Shown in pieces: positions 1 to 8,621 of a DNA stretch of 37,744 bases; positions within the stretch are counted from its first letter, which is position 1, and each line of letters begins with the position of its first letter. Position numbers and translations under genes: made by a program. The stretch is from an uncultured Collinsella sp. (GTDB lineage Bacteria > Actinomycetota > Coriobacteriia > Coriobacteriales > Coriobacteriaceae): positions 1 through 37,744 of the forward strand of contig UQIK01000025.1 of NCBI GenBank assembly GCA_900541125.1. The letters run 5' to 3'. A model generated the notes under the pieces. That model saw only the letters and a program-made list of their open reading frames with translations. It searched no databases and was not told the DNA's origin.

Positions 1-56
1 CGAGCGGGGGCTCCTGTCTTTTTAGCGCCCTCGGATTGGGTCATAGTGTCTGTCGG

Positions 57-96
57 AAATGATCCGTTTGGGACGGAGGAAAACGGATCATTTTTA
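57..96 (+). terminator. Rho-independent terminator of an upstream gene
   Basis: A perfect 13-bp stem (57-69 with 81-93) encloses an 11-nt loop and runs into TTTTT at 91-95. No gene ends inside the window before it, so it presumably ends a gene lying left of position 1. The first 56 bases hold no recognisable gene. Confidence 0.75.
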
Positions 97-173
97 TCCT
101 GGTGCATTGGTGCAGGGGGCAGGTTTCCTTTGCACTAGTTTCTGTCGAGTCGGTGCTCTTTGCGGGTTGCCCG

Positions 174-179
174 TATAAT
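174..179 (+). promoter_or_regulatory. -10 element of the tgt promoter
   Basis: TATAAT lies 38 bases before the tgt start codon; no convincing -35 hexamer is seen at the usual spacing. The 30-40 nt leader is too short for a preQ1 riboswitch. The ribosome site AAGGAG is at 202-207. Confidence 0.5.
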
Positions 180-216
180 GGTTTGCGTATGAACCGCAAC
201 CAAGGAGTTCCAGTTT

Positions 217-1356
<1,140 letters not shown>

Positions 1357-1505
1357 GAGCTGCGGACGCGCTTGCGAGGCGTGAGCAACGGTAAAGGCCA
1401 AGCGGCGATCGGTCGTCGCGTTCACTAACACCGTCTGCGCGACCGCTGACCGATAGCTTGCAAGCACTTTATGCATCGTGGGTACCATACCGAATAGTTG
1501 ATGTT

Positions 1506-1552
1506 CGGGCGGGTGTTTGGCGCATGGCGTCGATCCCGCCCGTTTCTATTTT
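1506..1552 (+). terminator. Hairpin with T-rich tail between tgt and the LOG gene
   Basis: An 8-bp G/C stem (1506-1513 with 1535-1542) is followed by TTTCTATTTT. It looks like a terminator for tgt, but it ends only 14 bases before the next start codon, so it may instead act inside the leader of the following gene as an attenuator or weak read-through terminator. Confidence 0.5.
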
Positions 1553-1566
1553 CGATAGGAGCACCC

Positions 1567-2325
1567 ATGATTAAGAATGAGAACGTCGAGGGCGAGCCCG
1601 CCTACGACGAGACGTACCGCCGCGGCCCCGTGGTCATGCGCGGCCCCATGATTCCTAAGGACAACACCTACGCCAACCTGCTGGCGCCCGAAGATTCAAC
1701 CGACTGGTTGCATGCCGATCCGTGGCGCGTCCTTCGTATTCAGGCAGAATTCGTCGATGGCTTTGGCGCGCTTGCCGAGCTCGGGCCCGCGGTGACCATC
1801 TTCGGCAGTGCCCGCACGCCCAAGACCGATCCGCTCTACAAGGCGGCGCGCACGGTCGGCCGCAAGATCGCGCAGCGCGGCGTGGCGGTTATCACCGGCG
1901 GCGGCCCCGGCATTATGGAGGCGGCCAACAGGGGGGCGGCGAGTGCCAACGGCAAGTCGGTCGGCTTGGGTATCGAGCTTCCGCACGAGCAGGGGCTCAA
2001 CAAATACGTGAACCTGGGTATGGACTTCCGCTACTTCTTTGTGCGTAAGACCATGTTCGTTAAGTACAGCTCGGGTGCCATCGTGTTCCCCGGCGGTTTC
2101 GGCACGCTCGACGAGATGTTCGAGGTGCTCACGCTGGTGCAGACGCACAAGGTCAAGCGCATGCCGCTCGTACTGGTGGGCAGCGAGTACTGGCAAGGCC
2201 TGTTCGACTGGCTCAACGGCCCGGTGATGGATGCCGGCATGATTAGCCCGCTCGATCCAGACCTCGTCCACATCACCGACGACCTCAACGAGGCCGTCGA
2301 CATCGCCCTGAGCGGGTTGATATAG
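1567..2325 (+). CDS. LOG-family protein (TIGR00730), nucleotide 5'-monophosphate phosphoribohydrolase-like
   Basis: Rossmann-fold protein of the Lonely Guy family. Characterised members hydrolyse cytokinin riboside monophosphates or purine nucleotides to the base and ribose 5-phosphate; the substrate here is unknown. The two diagnostic motifs are present: GGGPGIMEAANRGA (about 111-124) and PGGFGTLDE (175-183), which form the phosphate-binding and catalytic site. The start at 1567 (252 aa) follows AGGAG (1557-1561). An upstream in-frame ATG at 1501 falls inside the hairpin and is less likely. The roughly 60-residue N-terminal extension before the Rossmann core is usual for the longer actinobacterial subgroup. 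Confidence 0.9.
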   Translation: MIKNENVEGEPAYDETYRRGPVVMRGPMIPKDNTYANLLAPEDSTDWLHADPWRVLRIQAEFVDGFGALAELGPAVTIFGSARTPKTDPLYKAARTVGRKIAQRGVAVITGGGPGIMEAANRGAASANGKSVGLGIELPHEQGLNKYVNLGMDFRYFFVRKTMFVKYSSGAIVFPGGFGTLDEMFEVLTLVQTHKVKRMPLVLVGSEYWQGLFDWLNGPVMDAGMISPLDPDLVHITDDLNEAVDIALSGLI

Positions 2326-2357
2326 GGCGAGCGTGCCTGTCGTTGTAGTATTGTGAA

Positions 2358-2391
2358 TGGCAGACTGATGCTATTTAACATCAGTCTGCCA
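2358..2391. promoter_or_regulatory. Perfect 13-bp inverted repeat upstream of the toxin-antitoxin operon
   Basis: TGGCAGACTGATG (2358-2370) and its exact complement (2379-2391) are separated by 8 nt. It sits between the LOG stop codon and the antitoxin promoter, with a good -10 (TATACT, 2403-2408) just downstream. No T-run follows, so an operator for the antitoxin-toxin complex is favoured over a terminator. It could do both. Confidence 0.55.
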
Positions 2392-2438
2392 TCTAAATTG
2401 GGTATACTGATGCAAAAGACGAGGCGAGGAGGTCGCGT

Positions 2439-2738
2439 ATGTCCACTGCAACGGTTAAGCCTACGACGGTTCGCATCGAAGAGGGGCTCAAGGAGCAGGC
2501 GACTGAGTTCTTGGATACGGTTGGTCTAAGTCTCAATTCGTATCTCAACCTTGCTGTTCGGCAGCTGGTAAATCAGCGAAAGATTCCTTTTGAGATCGTA
2601 GGAAGGGCAGAGGTGCCCAACGAGGCGACGAGACGCGCCATGGTGATCGCCGAGGCTCATGAGTTGGGGATTTTGCCGGACGATAGCCTGTCATTTAATA
2701 ACGCTGATGAGCTTATGTCATTCCTCGATGAGGAATAG
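2439..2738 (+). CDS. RelB/DinJ-family antitoxin
   Basis: Antitoxin of a type II toxin-antitoxin module. The 99-aa protein has an N-terminal ribbon-helix-helix segment (roughly residues 8-45: TVRIEEGLKEQATEFLDTVG then LSLNSYLNLAVRQLV), which would dimerise and bind the operator, and an acidic C-terminal tail (LSFNNADELMSFLDEE) of the kind that wraps the toxin. The start follows GAGGAGG at 2426-2432. The stop codon is two bases before the toxin start, as in translationally coupled TA pairs. Probably autoregulated through the inverted repeat at 2358-2391. Confidence 0.9.
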   Translation: MSTATVKPTTVRIEEGLKEQATEFLDTVGLSLNSYLNLAVRQLVNQRKIPFEIVGRAEVPNEATRRAMVIAEAHELGILPDDSLSFNNADELMSFLDEE

Positions 2739-2740
2739 CG

Positions 2741-3049
2741 ATGTTTGAGATTAAAGTCGAGGCTCAGTTTAAGGCGGATTACAAACGGACGATGCGTATC
2801 CATCCGCAGCTAAAAACCGAGTTTAAGGCGGCAGTCGCAGAGCTTGCAGCTCACGGCTCGCTTCCCGCGGAATATGGCGCCCATGAGCTTTCAAACCCGG
2901 GTGGCAATTACAACGGCCACATCGATTTCCATCTATCCGATGGCTTGGTCGATGTGGTCGTTCTGTACTTGCCGCATAAGGCGAATCCTGTGCTCCGACT
3001 GGTCAGAATGGGCTCGCATGAGGAACTGTTCCAGGGCCCGCAGGGCTGA
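2741..3049 (+). CDS. YafQ-family mRNA interferase toxin (RelE superfamily)
   Basis: Ribosome-dependent endoribonuclease partner of the preceding antitoxin. At 102 aa it is typical. Residues matching the E. coli YafQ active site can be placed: the His in AHELSN, the His in DFH, an Asp shortly after it, and the C-terminal His followed by Phe in GSHEELF. The Asp sits three residues after the second His rather than four, a small spacing difference. No frameshift is seen, so the toxin looks intact. Known relatives cleave in-frame codons on translating ribosomes; the exact codon preference here cannot be read from sequence. Confidence 0.9.
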   Translation: MFEIKVEAQFKADYKRTMRIHPQLKTEFKAAVAELAAHGSLPAEYGAHELSNPGGNYNGHIDFHLSDGLVDVVVLYLPHKANPVLRLVRMGSHEELFQGPQG

Positions 3050-3062
3050 TCGCCGATTTCTA

Positions 3063-3129
3063 AGTTGCGGTGGAATAGGGATTGATTTGCGGTCGATTGG
3101 CCAAAAACAGTCCCTATTTCACCGCAACT
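3063..3129. repeat. Intergenic inverted repeat, 22-bp arms (GTTGCGGTG family)
   Basis: Arms at 3063-3084 and 3108-3129 are complementary at 20 of 22 positions, and the two mismatches would be G-U pairs in RNA. It lies exactly in the gap between the convergent yafQ and degV genes. The right arm carries GTCCC; the left arm has the decayed form GGGAT. It may double as a bidirectional terminator. Confidence 0.7.
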
Positions 3130-3142
3130 GATGTGGGCGTCC

Positions 3143-4003
3143 CTAGTGAGTTGGCTGGTAGCGGGGGCAGTAGCTGATGGCGATGGCGTCGACGCCTACA
3201 TGGGTGGCGATGGTGCAGCCGATGGGGCCGGTGCCGGCGTCTACGTAATCCTGACCCGCGAGTGCCTCGTTGACAAGCTCCTGCTCCTCGGCGGCGCCGG
3301 TCGTGAGCACGCGCACGCTGGAGCCCGGATACTCGGCCAAAAATGCGAGGCAATCGTCCATGGTGTTGGTAACGATGCGCTTGGCACCGCGGCCCTTTTT
3401 TATGGCCTTGATCTCGCCCGATTTCCACTCAGGCGAAACGGCCAGGCGAATGTTGAGCATTTGCGTGAGCTGGCCGGCGAGCTTGGGCGCGCGGCCGTTC
3501 TTAACGAGATTCTCGAGCGTGCGGGGAATCAGCAGCAGGTGGGCGTCGGGCAGCGTCGCGCGGATCTGCGCCTCGGTCTCGTCCAGGCTGCGGCCGTCCT
3601 CGCGCATGGCCAGCGCGTACTCCACCAGCAGGCCCTCGGCGCCCGAGCCGGTGCGCGAGTCGATGCAGCGCACGTCGAGCTCGTGCGTTTCGGCCGTCAG
3701 GCTGGCGTTGGCATAGCAGGCGGACCACTCGCTGCACAGCGAGATAAAGATGGCGCTATCGTGGCCGTCGGCGCGCACGCGGTCAAAGAGTTCCTTGAAC
3801 TCGCCGGCACTCGGCTGCGAGGTGTGCGGCAGCTGCTCGGAGCCGGCCATGCGGGCGACGTACTCTTGGGCGGTAATCTGCACCTGGTCGAGCAGGTCCT
3901 CGCCCTCGATAATCACATGCAGTGGAATCACGTAAATGCCGAGCTCTTGGGCGCGGGCGGGGGAGATGTCCGACGTGGAGTCGGTTATGATGGCAAAAGA
4001 CAT
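3143..4003 (-). CDS. DegV family fatty-acid-binding protein
   Basis: DegV proteins bind a long-chain fatty acid and, in Firmicutes, serve as FakB subunits that present it to the FakA kinase. No fakA is seen in this window. The 286-aa protein begins MSFAIITDSTSDI, the DegV N-terminal signature, and has the second-domain stretch DSRTGSGAEGLLVEYAL and the family-like LLIPRTLENLVKNGRAPK. The start at 4003 has GAAAGGTG just upstream; an in-frame ATG at 4060 would add an implausible Arg-rich leader and overlap the promoter. Transcribed divergently from the HAD gene. Confidence 0.9.
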   Translation of the reverse strand: MSFAIITDSTSDISPARAQELGIYVIPLHVIIEGEDLLDQVQITAQEYVARMAGSEQLPHTSQPSAGEFKELFDRVRADGHDSAIFISLCSEWSACYANASLTAETHELDVRCIDSRTGSGAEGLLVEYALAMREDGRSLDETEAQIRATLPDAHLLLIPRTLENLVKNGRAPKLAGQLTQMLNIRLAVSPEWKSGEIKAIKKGRGAKRIVTNTMDDCLAFLAEYPGSSVRVLTTGAAEEQELVNEALAGQDYVDAGTGPIGCTIATHVGVDAIAISYCPRYQPTH

Positions 4004-4059
4004 AATTGCACCTTTCGTTGGGGCGCGACGGCGCCGCCTTCTGAGAGCAAAGTGCGACA

Positions 4060-4065
4060 AGTATA
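4060..4065 (-). promoter_or_regulatory. -10 element of the degV promoter
   Basis: TATACT on the minus strand, about 57 bases before the degV start; the -35 match is weak. A small palindrome, GTTGA-ATAG-TCAAC, lies nearby at about 4097-4110 between the divergent genes and could be an operator. Confidence 0.4.
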
Positions 4066-4159
4066 GTGGAGTCGTTCCACATTTCTAGGTTCAATTGTTG
4101 AATAGTCAACAGTTTGAAGTGTCGGTGTGGAAATCGTCAACTGGGGAAGAGGGATGCCG

Positions 4160-4822
4160 ATGGAGGCGCTGGAGATATGCAAGCGGCCGGTCGTGCTGTT
4201 TGATTTTGATGGCACGGTGGCCGATACGGGTCGGGCGGTGATGACCTCGACGCGCAAGACGCTGGCTGCACGCGGGTTTTCGGAGGCGCAGATGGGTGAC
4301 CTGCGTCGCATGATCGGGCCGCCCCTGTGGAAGAGTTTTCACGACTTTTATGGCTTCTCCCGCGAGGAGTCGCTTGTGGTGGCCGACGAGTACCGCGCCT
4401 TTTTTGACGAGCTGGGACCGGAGGAGTATCCCGTGTTTGACGGGATCCCCGAGCTGCTGGATGGGTTGGTCGCCCAGGACAAGCGCTTGGCCGTGGCGAC
4501 GTCGCGCATGGAGGCAAAGTGCGTTGACATGGTGGGAGAGCTGGGACTTTCTCAGTTTGAGGCGGTGGTTGGCATGAATCCGCCGCAGGGGCGCGAGACC
4601 AAGGCCGATTCGGTCCGCGACGCGTTGGCGGCCTTGGGTGCGGCCGCGGGCGATGCCGTGATGATCGGCGATCGCTTTAACGACGTCGAGGGCGCGCACG
4701 CGATGAGCGTGCCGTGCATTGGTATCTATTCGGGCGCGGCGGCGCCGGGCGAGCACGAGGCGGCGGGTGCCGATGCAGTGGTGCACTCGGTGGCCGAGCT
4801 TGCTAAACTTTTCGCTATATAA
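4160..4822 (+). CDS. HAD superfamily hydrolase, phosphoglycolate phosphatase-like
   Basis: Small-molecule phosphatase of the HAD class with a helical cap (Gph/PgmB/PpaX-like). Motif I DFDGTVADT (residues 15-23) supplies the nucleophile and acid/base aspartates, a threonine-bearing motif II lies in AVATSRM, and motif IV is in MIGDRFNDVEGA. The ATG at 4160 (220 aa) has AAGAGGG six bases upstream. The ATG at 4154 is too close to that site, and a GTG at 4127 is possible but lacks one. The natural substrate cannot be told from sequence. Confidence 0.87.
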   Translation: MEALEICKRPVVLFDFDGTVADTGRAVMTSTRKTLAARGFSEAQMGDLRRMIGPPLWKSFHDFYGFSREESLVVADEYRAFFDELGPEEYPVFDGIPELLDGLVAQDKRLAVATSRMEAKCVDMVGELGLSQFEAVVGMNPPQGRETKADSVRDALAALGAAAGDAVMIGDRFNDVEGAHAMSVPCIGIYSGAAAPGEHEAAGADAVVHSVAELAKLFAI

Positions 4823-4876
4823 GTATTTGATGTGAGGGGCGGGCACGCTCGCCGCTCACTGGTAAGGAGGTCGTCC

Positions 4877-6313
4877 ATGAATCAGGTGGAGCAGAGCGTT
4901 GCCGAGTATGTCGACGAGGTCTGGGAGGATGTCGTCGCCGATATCGAGCAGCTGGTGAGTTATCCGTCCGTGGCAGTTTCTGCCGATGCGGAGCCCGGCG
5001 CGCCGTTTGGCCGCCCGGTCCGTGACGCGCTCGATTGCGCGCTCGGCATCGCGCAGAAGCTCGGCTATCAGACGAGCGACGACGAGGGCTATGTGGGAAT
5101 CGCCGATATCCCGGGCCGCGGCGACAAACAGCTCGCGACTATCTGCCACGTGGACGTGGTTCCCGCCGGCCCTGGCTGGAACACCGACCCGTTCACCATG
5201 GAGCGCCGCGAGGGCTGGCTGCTCGGTCGCGGCGTGATTGACGACAAGGGCCCGGCGGTATTGTCACTCTACGCCGGCGCCTACTTGCTCAAGCACGGCA
5301 TTGTTCCGCGCTACACCTTCCGCGCGCTGCTGGGCTGCGATGAGGAAGTGGGCATGTCCGACGTTCACCATTATCTGGAGAACTACCCCAACCCAGACTT
5401 TCTGTTTACGCCTGATGCCGAGTTCCCGGTCTGCAATGCCGAGAAGGGCCAGTTTGGGGCGACGTTCGTGAGCCCCAAGATCGACGGCGGGCGCATCGTG
5501 TCGTGGAGCGGCTCCGAGGCGAGCAATGCCATTCCGTCGCAGTCCATCTGCGAGCTTGCGATTGCCGCCGATGAGCTGCCGGCGCCCGTTGAGAACGTCG
5601 ACCGCCTGGAGATCACGGCGCTTGATAACGGGCATGCGCAGATTTTCGCCCACGGTATTGGCGGCCACGCTTCGATGCCTGAGGGCACCATCAACGCCGT
5701 CGGCCTGATCGTGGCGTATCTGCGCGAGGCCGAGGACGCGTTTGGTGCACGCGATGAGCGCCTGCTGACGCCTGCCGAGCACGAGTTCGTCAAGTTCCTG
5801 GCCTTTGTGCATGCGGATGCCTATGGTCGCGGCCTGGGTATCGATGCGACGAGTCCGGCGTTTGGCCCGCTTACCTGCAACGCTGGCGTCATCCGCGTGG
5901 CGGATGGCCATATTGAGCAGGTCATCGACGTGCGCTTCCCCGATAGCACCAGTGCCGATACCATCCGCGAGCAGCTCGACCCGCTCGTGGGCCGTTTTGG
6001 CGTGACGTGCCAGCTGGGTCGCGCTAAGGTGCCGTTCTCGGTGTCTGCCGACGATCCGGCCGTGAAGGCGCTTATTGATACCTATAACGAGTTTACGGGC
6101 AAGCATGCTGAGCCCTTTGCCATGGGCGGCGGAACGTATGCGCGCAACTTTGCCCGCGCCGTGTCGTTTGGCCCCGAGGAGACCGGCCTGGAGCTGCCCG
6201 CATGGGGCGGCCAGATGCACGGCCCCAACGAGTGCGCCAACGAGGAACAGCTTAAACAGGCGCTCAAGATCTATATTGTTGCGATCCTCCGTTTGAATGA
6301 ATTAGAGCTTTAA
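4877..6313 (+). CDS. M20 family dipeptidase (PepV/Sapep type)
   Basis: Cytosolic zinc dipeptidase with a broad role in peptide use. The 478-aa protein carries the full M20 metal set: His91 and Asp93 in HVDVVPAG, Asp123 in GVIDDKGP, Glu156-Glu157 in CDEEVG, Asp180 in FTPDAEFPV, and a C-terminal histidine in MHGPNE. GWNTDPF and GGGTYAR are marks of the PepV/Sapep branch. The start at 4877 follows a strong AAGGAGG (4864-4870). A hairpin formed by GTGAG/CTCAC and inner GGCG/CGCC (4832-4859) lies just before the ribosome site and could influence translation. Confidence 0.93.
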   Translation: MNQVEQSVAEYVDEVWEDVVADIEQLVSYPSVAVSADAEPGAPFGRPVRDALDCALGIAQKLGYQTSDDEGYVGIADIPGRGDKQLATICHVDVVPAGPGWNTDPFTMERREGWLLGRGVIDDKGPAVLSLYAGAYLLKHGIVPRYTFRALLGCDEEVGMSDVHHYLENYPNPDFLFTPDAEFPVCNAEKGQFGATFVSPKIDGGRIVSWSGSEASNAIPSQSICELAIAADELPAPVENVDRLEITALDNGHAQIFAHGIGGHASMPEGTINAVGLIVAYLREAEDAFGARDERLLTPAEHEFVKFLAFVHADAYGRGLGIDATSPAFGPLTCNAGVIRVADGHIEQVIDVRFPDSTSADTIREQLDPLVGRFGVTCQLGRAKVPFSVSADDPAVKALIDTYNEFTGKHAEPFAMGGGTYARNFARAVSFGPEETGLELPAWGGQMHGPNECANEEQLKQALKIYIVAILRLNELEL

Positions 6314-6748
6314 GGTTACGCGGTTTTACCAAACTGCGTAACCAGTCGACGCTGCAAGCCCGCCAGAGCGGCAATCTGCCTTTCAACTTCGGTGGCATGA
6401 TTAAAAGATCAATGCCACCTTGTTTCATGGCACCTTGCTCTCTCTGGCGGGCTTTCGCTGTCGTTGCCAAAACATCGGCGTTGCTGGGGTAGTCGTTGGG
6501 GACGTTCTTAAATGACTAGTCAAACAAGACTGTCTCCAATGACTACCTTCCTCTGGTGTAAAAGGCGCGCCACGCTAAATGCCGGGTTTGTTATTCGTTT
6601 GTAAAGGCCGTGCTGCGCTTGCGGTAAGGGTCTATCAGATGCCCGTAAAAAACCGCAGTTGGCGCGGGCACTGCCCGATCGAGGCCGTATCTTTCCAAAC
6701 AGCAAAGCGGGCAGGGTGCCCGCGAGTCGCATGTATGAAAGGAAGATC
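6314..6748. other. 435-bp gap with three inverted-repeat structures before pstS
   Basis: No convincing gene. It holds an 8-bp hairpin (6314-6321 with 6336-6343); a 13-bp inverted repeat AAGCCCGCCAGAG (6356-6368 with 6442-6454) enclosing a second hairpin with 8-bp arms (6391-6398 with 6412-6419); and a 54-bp imperfect palindrome (6491-6544). From 6545 to 6748 I see no clear promoter or Pho box, although the pst promoter must lie here. Confidence 0.6.
6491..6544. repeat. 54-bp imperfect palindrome (AATGACT/GGGGAC family)
   Basis: The halves 6491-6517 and 6518-6544 are complementary at about 20 of 27 positions, meeting at ACTAGT. The reverse complement of the left half recurs near 35821-35847 with only a few changes, so this is a dispersed repeat and not a local operator. 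Confidence 0.7.
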
Positions 6749-7687
6749 ATGCTCGATCAGGCTTATTCTCGTCGTCAGTTCCTCGGCCTCGCTGGTGGCC
6801 TCGCCAGCTTCGTGGGCCTCGGCCTCGTTGGCTGCGGCGGCTCAGGTGCCTCCGGTGCCGCCGACAAGGGTAGCGCCGCCGCTGCCGAGTCCGTCTCCGG
6901 CGAGGTGACCTACGACGGCGCCTCCTCGTTCCAGGCTCTCGTCGAGGCTGCTGCCGAGAAGTTCATGGATGCCAACCCGGACGTCTCCGTTTCCGGCTCG
7001 GGCAACGGTTCGGGCAAGGGTCTGACCGCTGTCGCCGCCGGCACCGTCACCATCGGTAACTCCGACGTCTTCGCCGAGACCAAGCTCGAGGCCGACCAGG
7101 TCAAGAACCTCGTCGACCACGAGGTTGCCGTCGTGGGCATGGGTCCCGTCGTCTCCAAGAACGTCAAGGTCGACGACCTGTCCCTCGAGCAGCTCAAGGG
7201 TATCTTCTCCGGTCAGATTACCAACTGGAAGGAGGTCGGCGGCGACGACGCCACCATCGTCGTCCTCAACCGCAAGGCCGGCTCCGGCACCCGCGCCACC
7301 TTCGAGGCCGCCGTCTTTGGCGATGAGGCCGTCGACTTTAAGGGCGACGCCGAGCTCGACAAGTCCGGCGACGTCCAGACTCAGATGGGCAGCACCGATA
7401 ACGCCATCTCCTACCTCGACTTCTCGCACTTCGATGACTCCAAGTTCAACGCCATCAAGGTCGAGGGCGTCGAGCCCAAGAGCAAGAATGTCACTGATGA
7501 CTCCTTCAAGATCTGGGCGACCGAGCACATGTACTGCGCTAAGGACGCCGACGAGGCCACCAAGGCCTTCCTGGAGTTCATGCTTTCCGACGACGTCCAG
7601 GGCAAGCTCGTCGAGGAGCAGGGCTTTATTCCCGTCTCTGCCATGAAGGTCGTCAAGGACGCCAGTGGCAAGGTCTCCGCTAAATAA
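6749..7687 (+). CDS. pstS: Phosphate ABC transporter, substrate-binding lipoprotein PstS
   Basis: Captures inorganic phosphate outside the membrane and hands it to PstCA. The 312-aa precursor begins with a twin-arginine motif SRRQFLGL (7-14), a hydrophobic stretch and the lipobox LVGC with Cys29, so it is probably a Tat-exported lipoprotein. This is followed by a Gly/Ala/Ser linker. Phosphate-binding loops are visible as GASSFQ, GSGNGSGKG and KAGSGTRATF. The start at 6749 has AAAGGAAG just upstream; MYERKI at 6731 is a less likely alternative. Very strong use of C-ending codons suggests high expression. First gene of pstSCAB, 25 bases before pstC. Confidence 0.94.
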   Translation: MLDQAYSRRQFLGLAGGLASFVGLGLVGCGGSGASGAADKGSAAAAESVSGEVTYDGASSFQALVEAAAEKFMDANPDVSVSGSGNGSGKGLTAVAAGTVTIGNSDVFAETKLEADQVKNLVDHEVAVVGMGPVVSKNVKVDDLSLEQLKGIFSGQITNWKEVGGDDATIVVLNRKAGSGTRATFEAAVFGDEAVDFKGDAELDKSGDVQTQMGSTDNAISYLDFSHFDDSKFNAIKVEGVEPKSKNVTDDSFKIWATEHMYCAKDADEATKAFLEFMLSDDVQGKLVEEQGFIPVSAMKVVKDASGKVSAK

Positions 7688-7712
7688 GTAATCGCCCCCG
7701 GAAAGGTTTGCA

Positions 7713-8621
7713 ATGGCAAAACAGCTGCCAAAGCGCGAGCTTGAGAACGTGGGCCTGGGCGTCACGGGTGCGTGCGTAGCGCTCGTGACGCTTGTCGTTG
7801 CCGCGCTCATCTTTATGGTCGCCCAAAAGGGCCTCTCGGCTTTTCTCAAGGACGGCGTCTCGATCGTCGAGTTTTTTACCGGTACCAAGTGGGACCTGGC
7901 CAACACGGCCGAAAACGGCCTGCCCTACACTGGCGCCCTGCCCCTGATCGTCACCTCGTTTGCGGTCATGGTGCTCTCCACACTCATCGCACTGCCCATC
8001 GCCATCGGCTCTGCCATCTTTGCGGTCGAGATTCAGCCTAAGTTTGGCTCCAAGGTTTTTCAGCCGCTCATTGAGCTTTTGACCGGTATTCCCTCGGTCG
8101 TCTTTGGCCTGATCGGCTTTCACGTGGTCGTCGGCCTTATGAAGAGCGTTTTCCACGTGAGCACGGGTCTGGGTATCCTTCCCGGCGCCATCGTGCTGGC
8201 CGTCATGATTCTGCCGACCATGACCACGCTTTCGGTCGATGGTCTGCGCGCCGTGCCCGACAGCTACCGTCAGGGCTCGCTCGCGCTGGGCTACACCCGC
8301 TGGCAGACCATCTGGCACGTGGTGCTCAAGTCCGCCATGCCGTCGCTCATGACCGCAGTCATCCTTGGCATGACCCGCGCCTTTGGCGAAACGCTCGCCG
8401 TGCGCATGGTTATCGGCGGCATCGAGGCCATGCCGACGTCGCTGCTGTCGCCGGCGTCCACCATTACCACCACGCTCACCACATCCATGGCGGTCTATGC
8501 CGAGGGCTCGGCCCAGGACGATGTTCTGTGGGCGCTCGGTCTGCTGCTGATGGGCATGAGCCTCATCTTTATCCTGATCATCCACCTTATCGGCCGCAAG
8601 GGGGCGAAGGCTCGTGGCTAG
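7713..8621 (+). CDS. pstC: Phosphate ABC transporter permease PstC
   Basis: One of the two membrane permeases of the phosphate importer. The 302-aa protein shows about six hydrophobic segments, the first at roughly 18-40. The inner-membrane loop for ATPase coupling is visible as LRAVPDSYRQGSLALGYTRW, followed by RAFGETLAVRMVIGG. The ATG at 7713 has GGAAAGG about 7 bases upstream. The gene overlaps the start of pstA by 8 bases, which implies translational coupling. Confidence 0.95.
   Translation: MAKQLPKRELENVGLGVTGACVALVTLVVAALIFMVAQKGLSAFLKDGVSIVEFFTGTKWDLANTAENGLPYTGALPLIVTSFAVMVLSTLIALPIAIGSAIFAVEIQPKFGSKVFQPLIELLTGIPSVVFGLIGFHVVVGLMKSVFHVSTGLGILPGAIVLAVMILPTMTTLSVDGLRAVPDSYRQGSLALGYTRWQTIWHVVLKSAMPSLMTAVILGMTRAFGETLAVRMVIGGIEAMPTSLLSPASTITTTLTTSMAVYAEGSAQDDVLWALGLLLMGMSLIFILIIHLIGRKGAKARG

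Noticed and set aside
97..216. Possible preQ1 riboswitch before tgt
   Set aside because: The -10 element is about 38 bases from the start codon, leaving too little leader, and no preQ1 aptamer pattern is seen.
5264..6220. Long open frame antisense to the M20 dipeptidase gene
   Set aside because: Its composition (Ala/Arg/His-rich, no domain) is that of a shadow frame in GC-rich DNA, and the plus-strand gene has intact catalytic motifs.
6264..6470. Minus-strand frame across the nested hairpins upstream of pst
   Set aside because: Overlaps the end of the M20 gene and consists largely of the inverted repeats; no homologous domain recognised.
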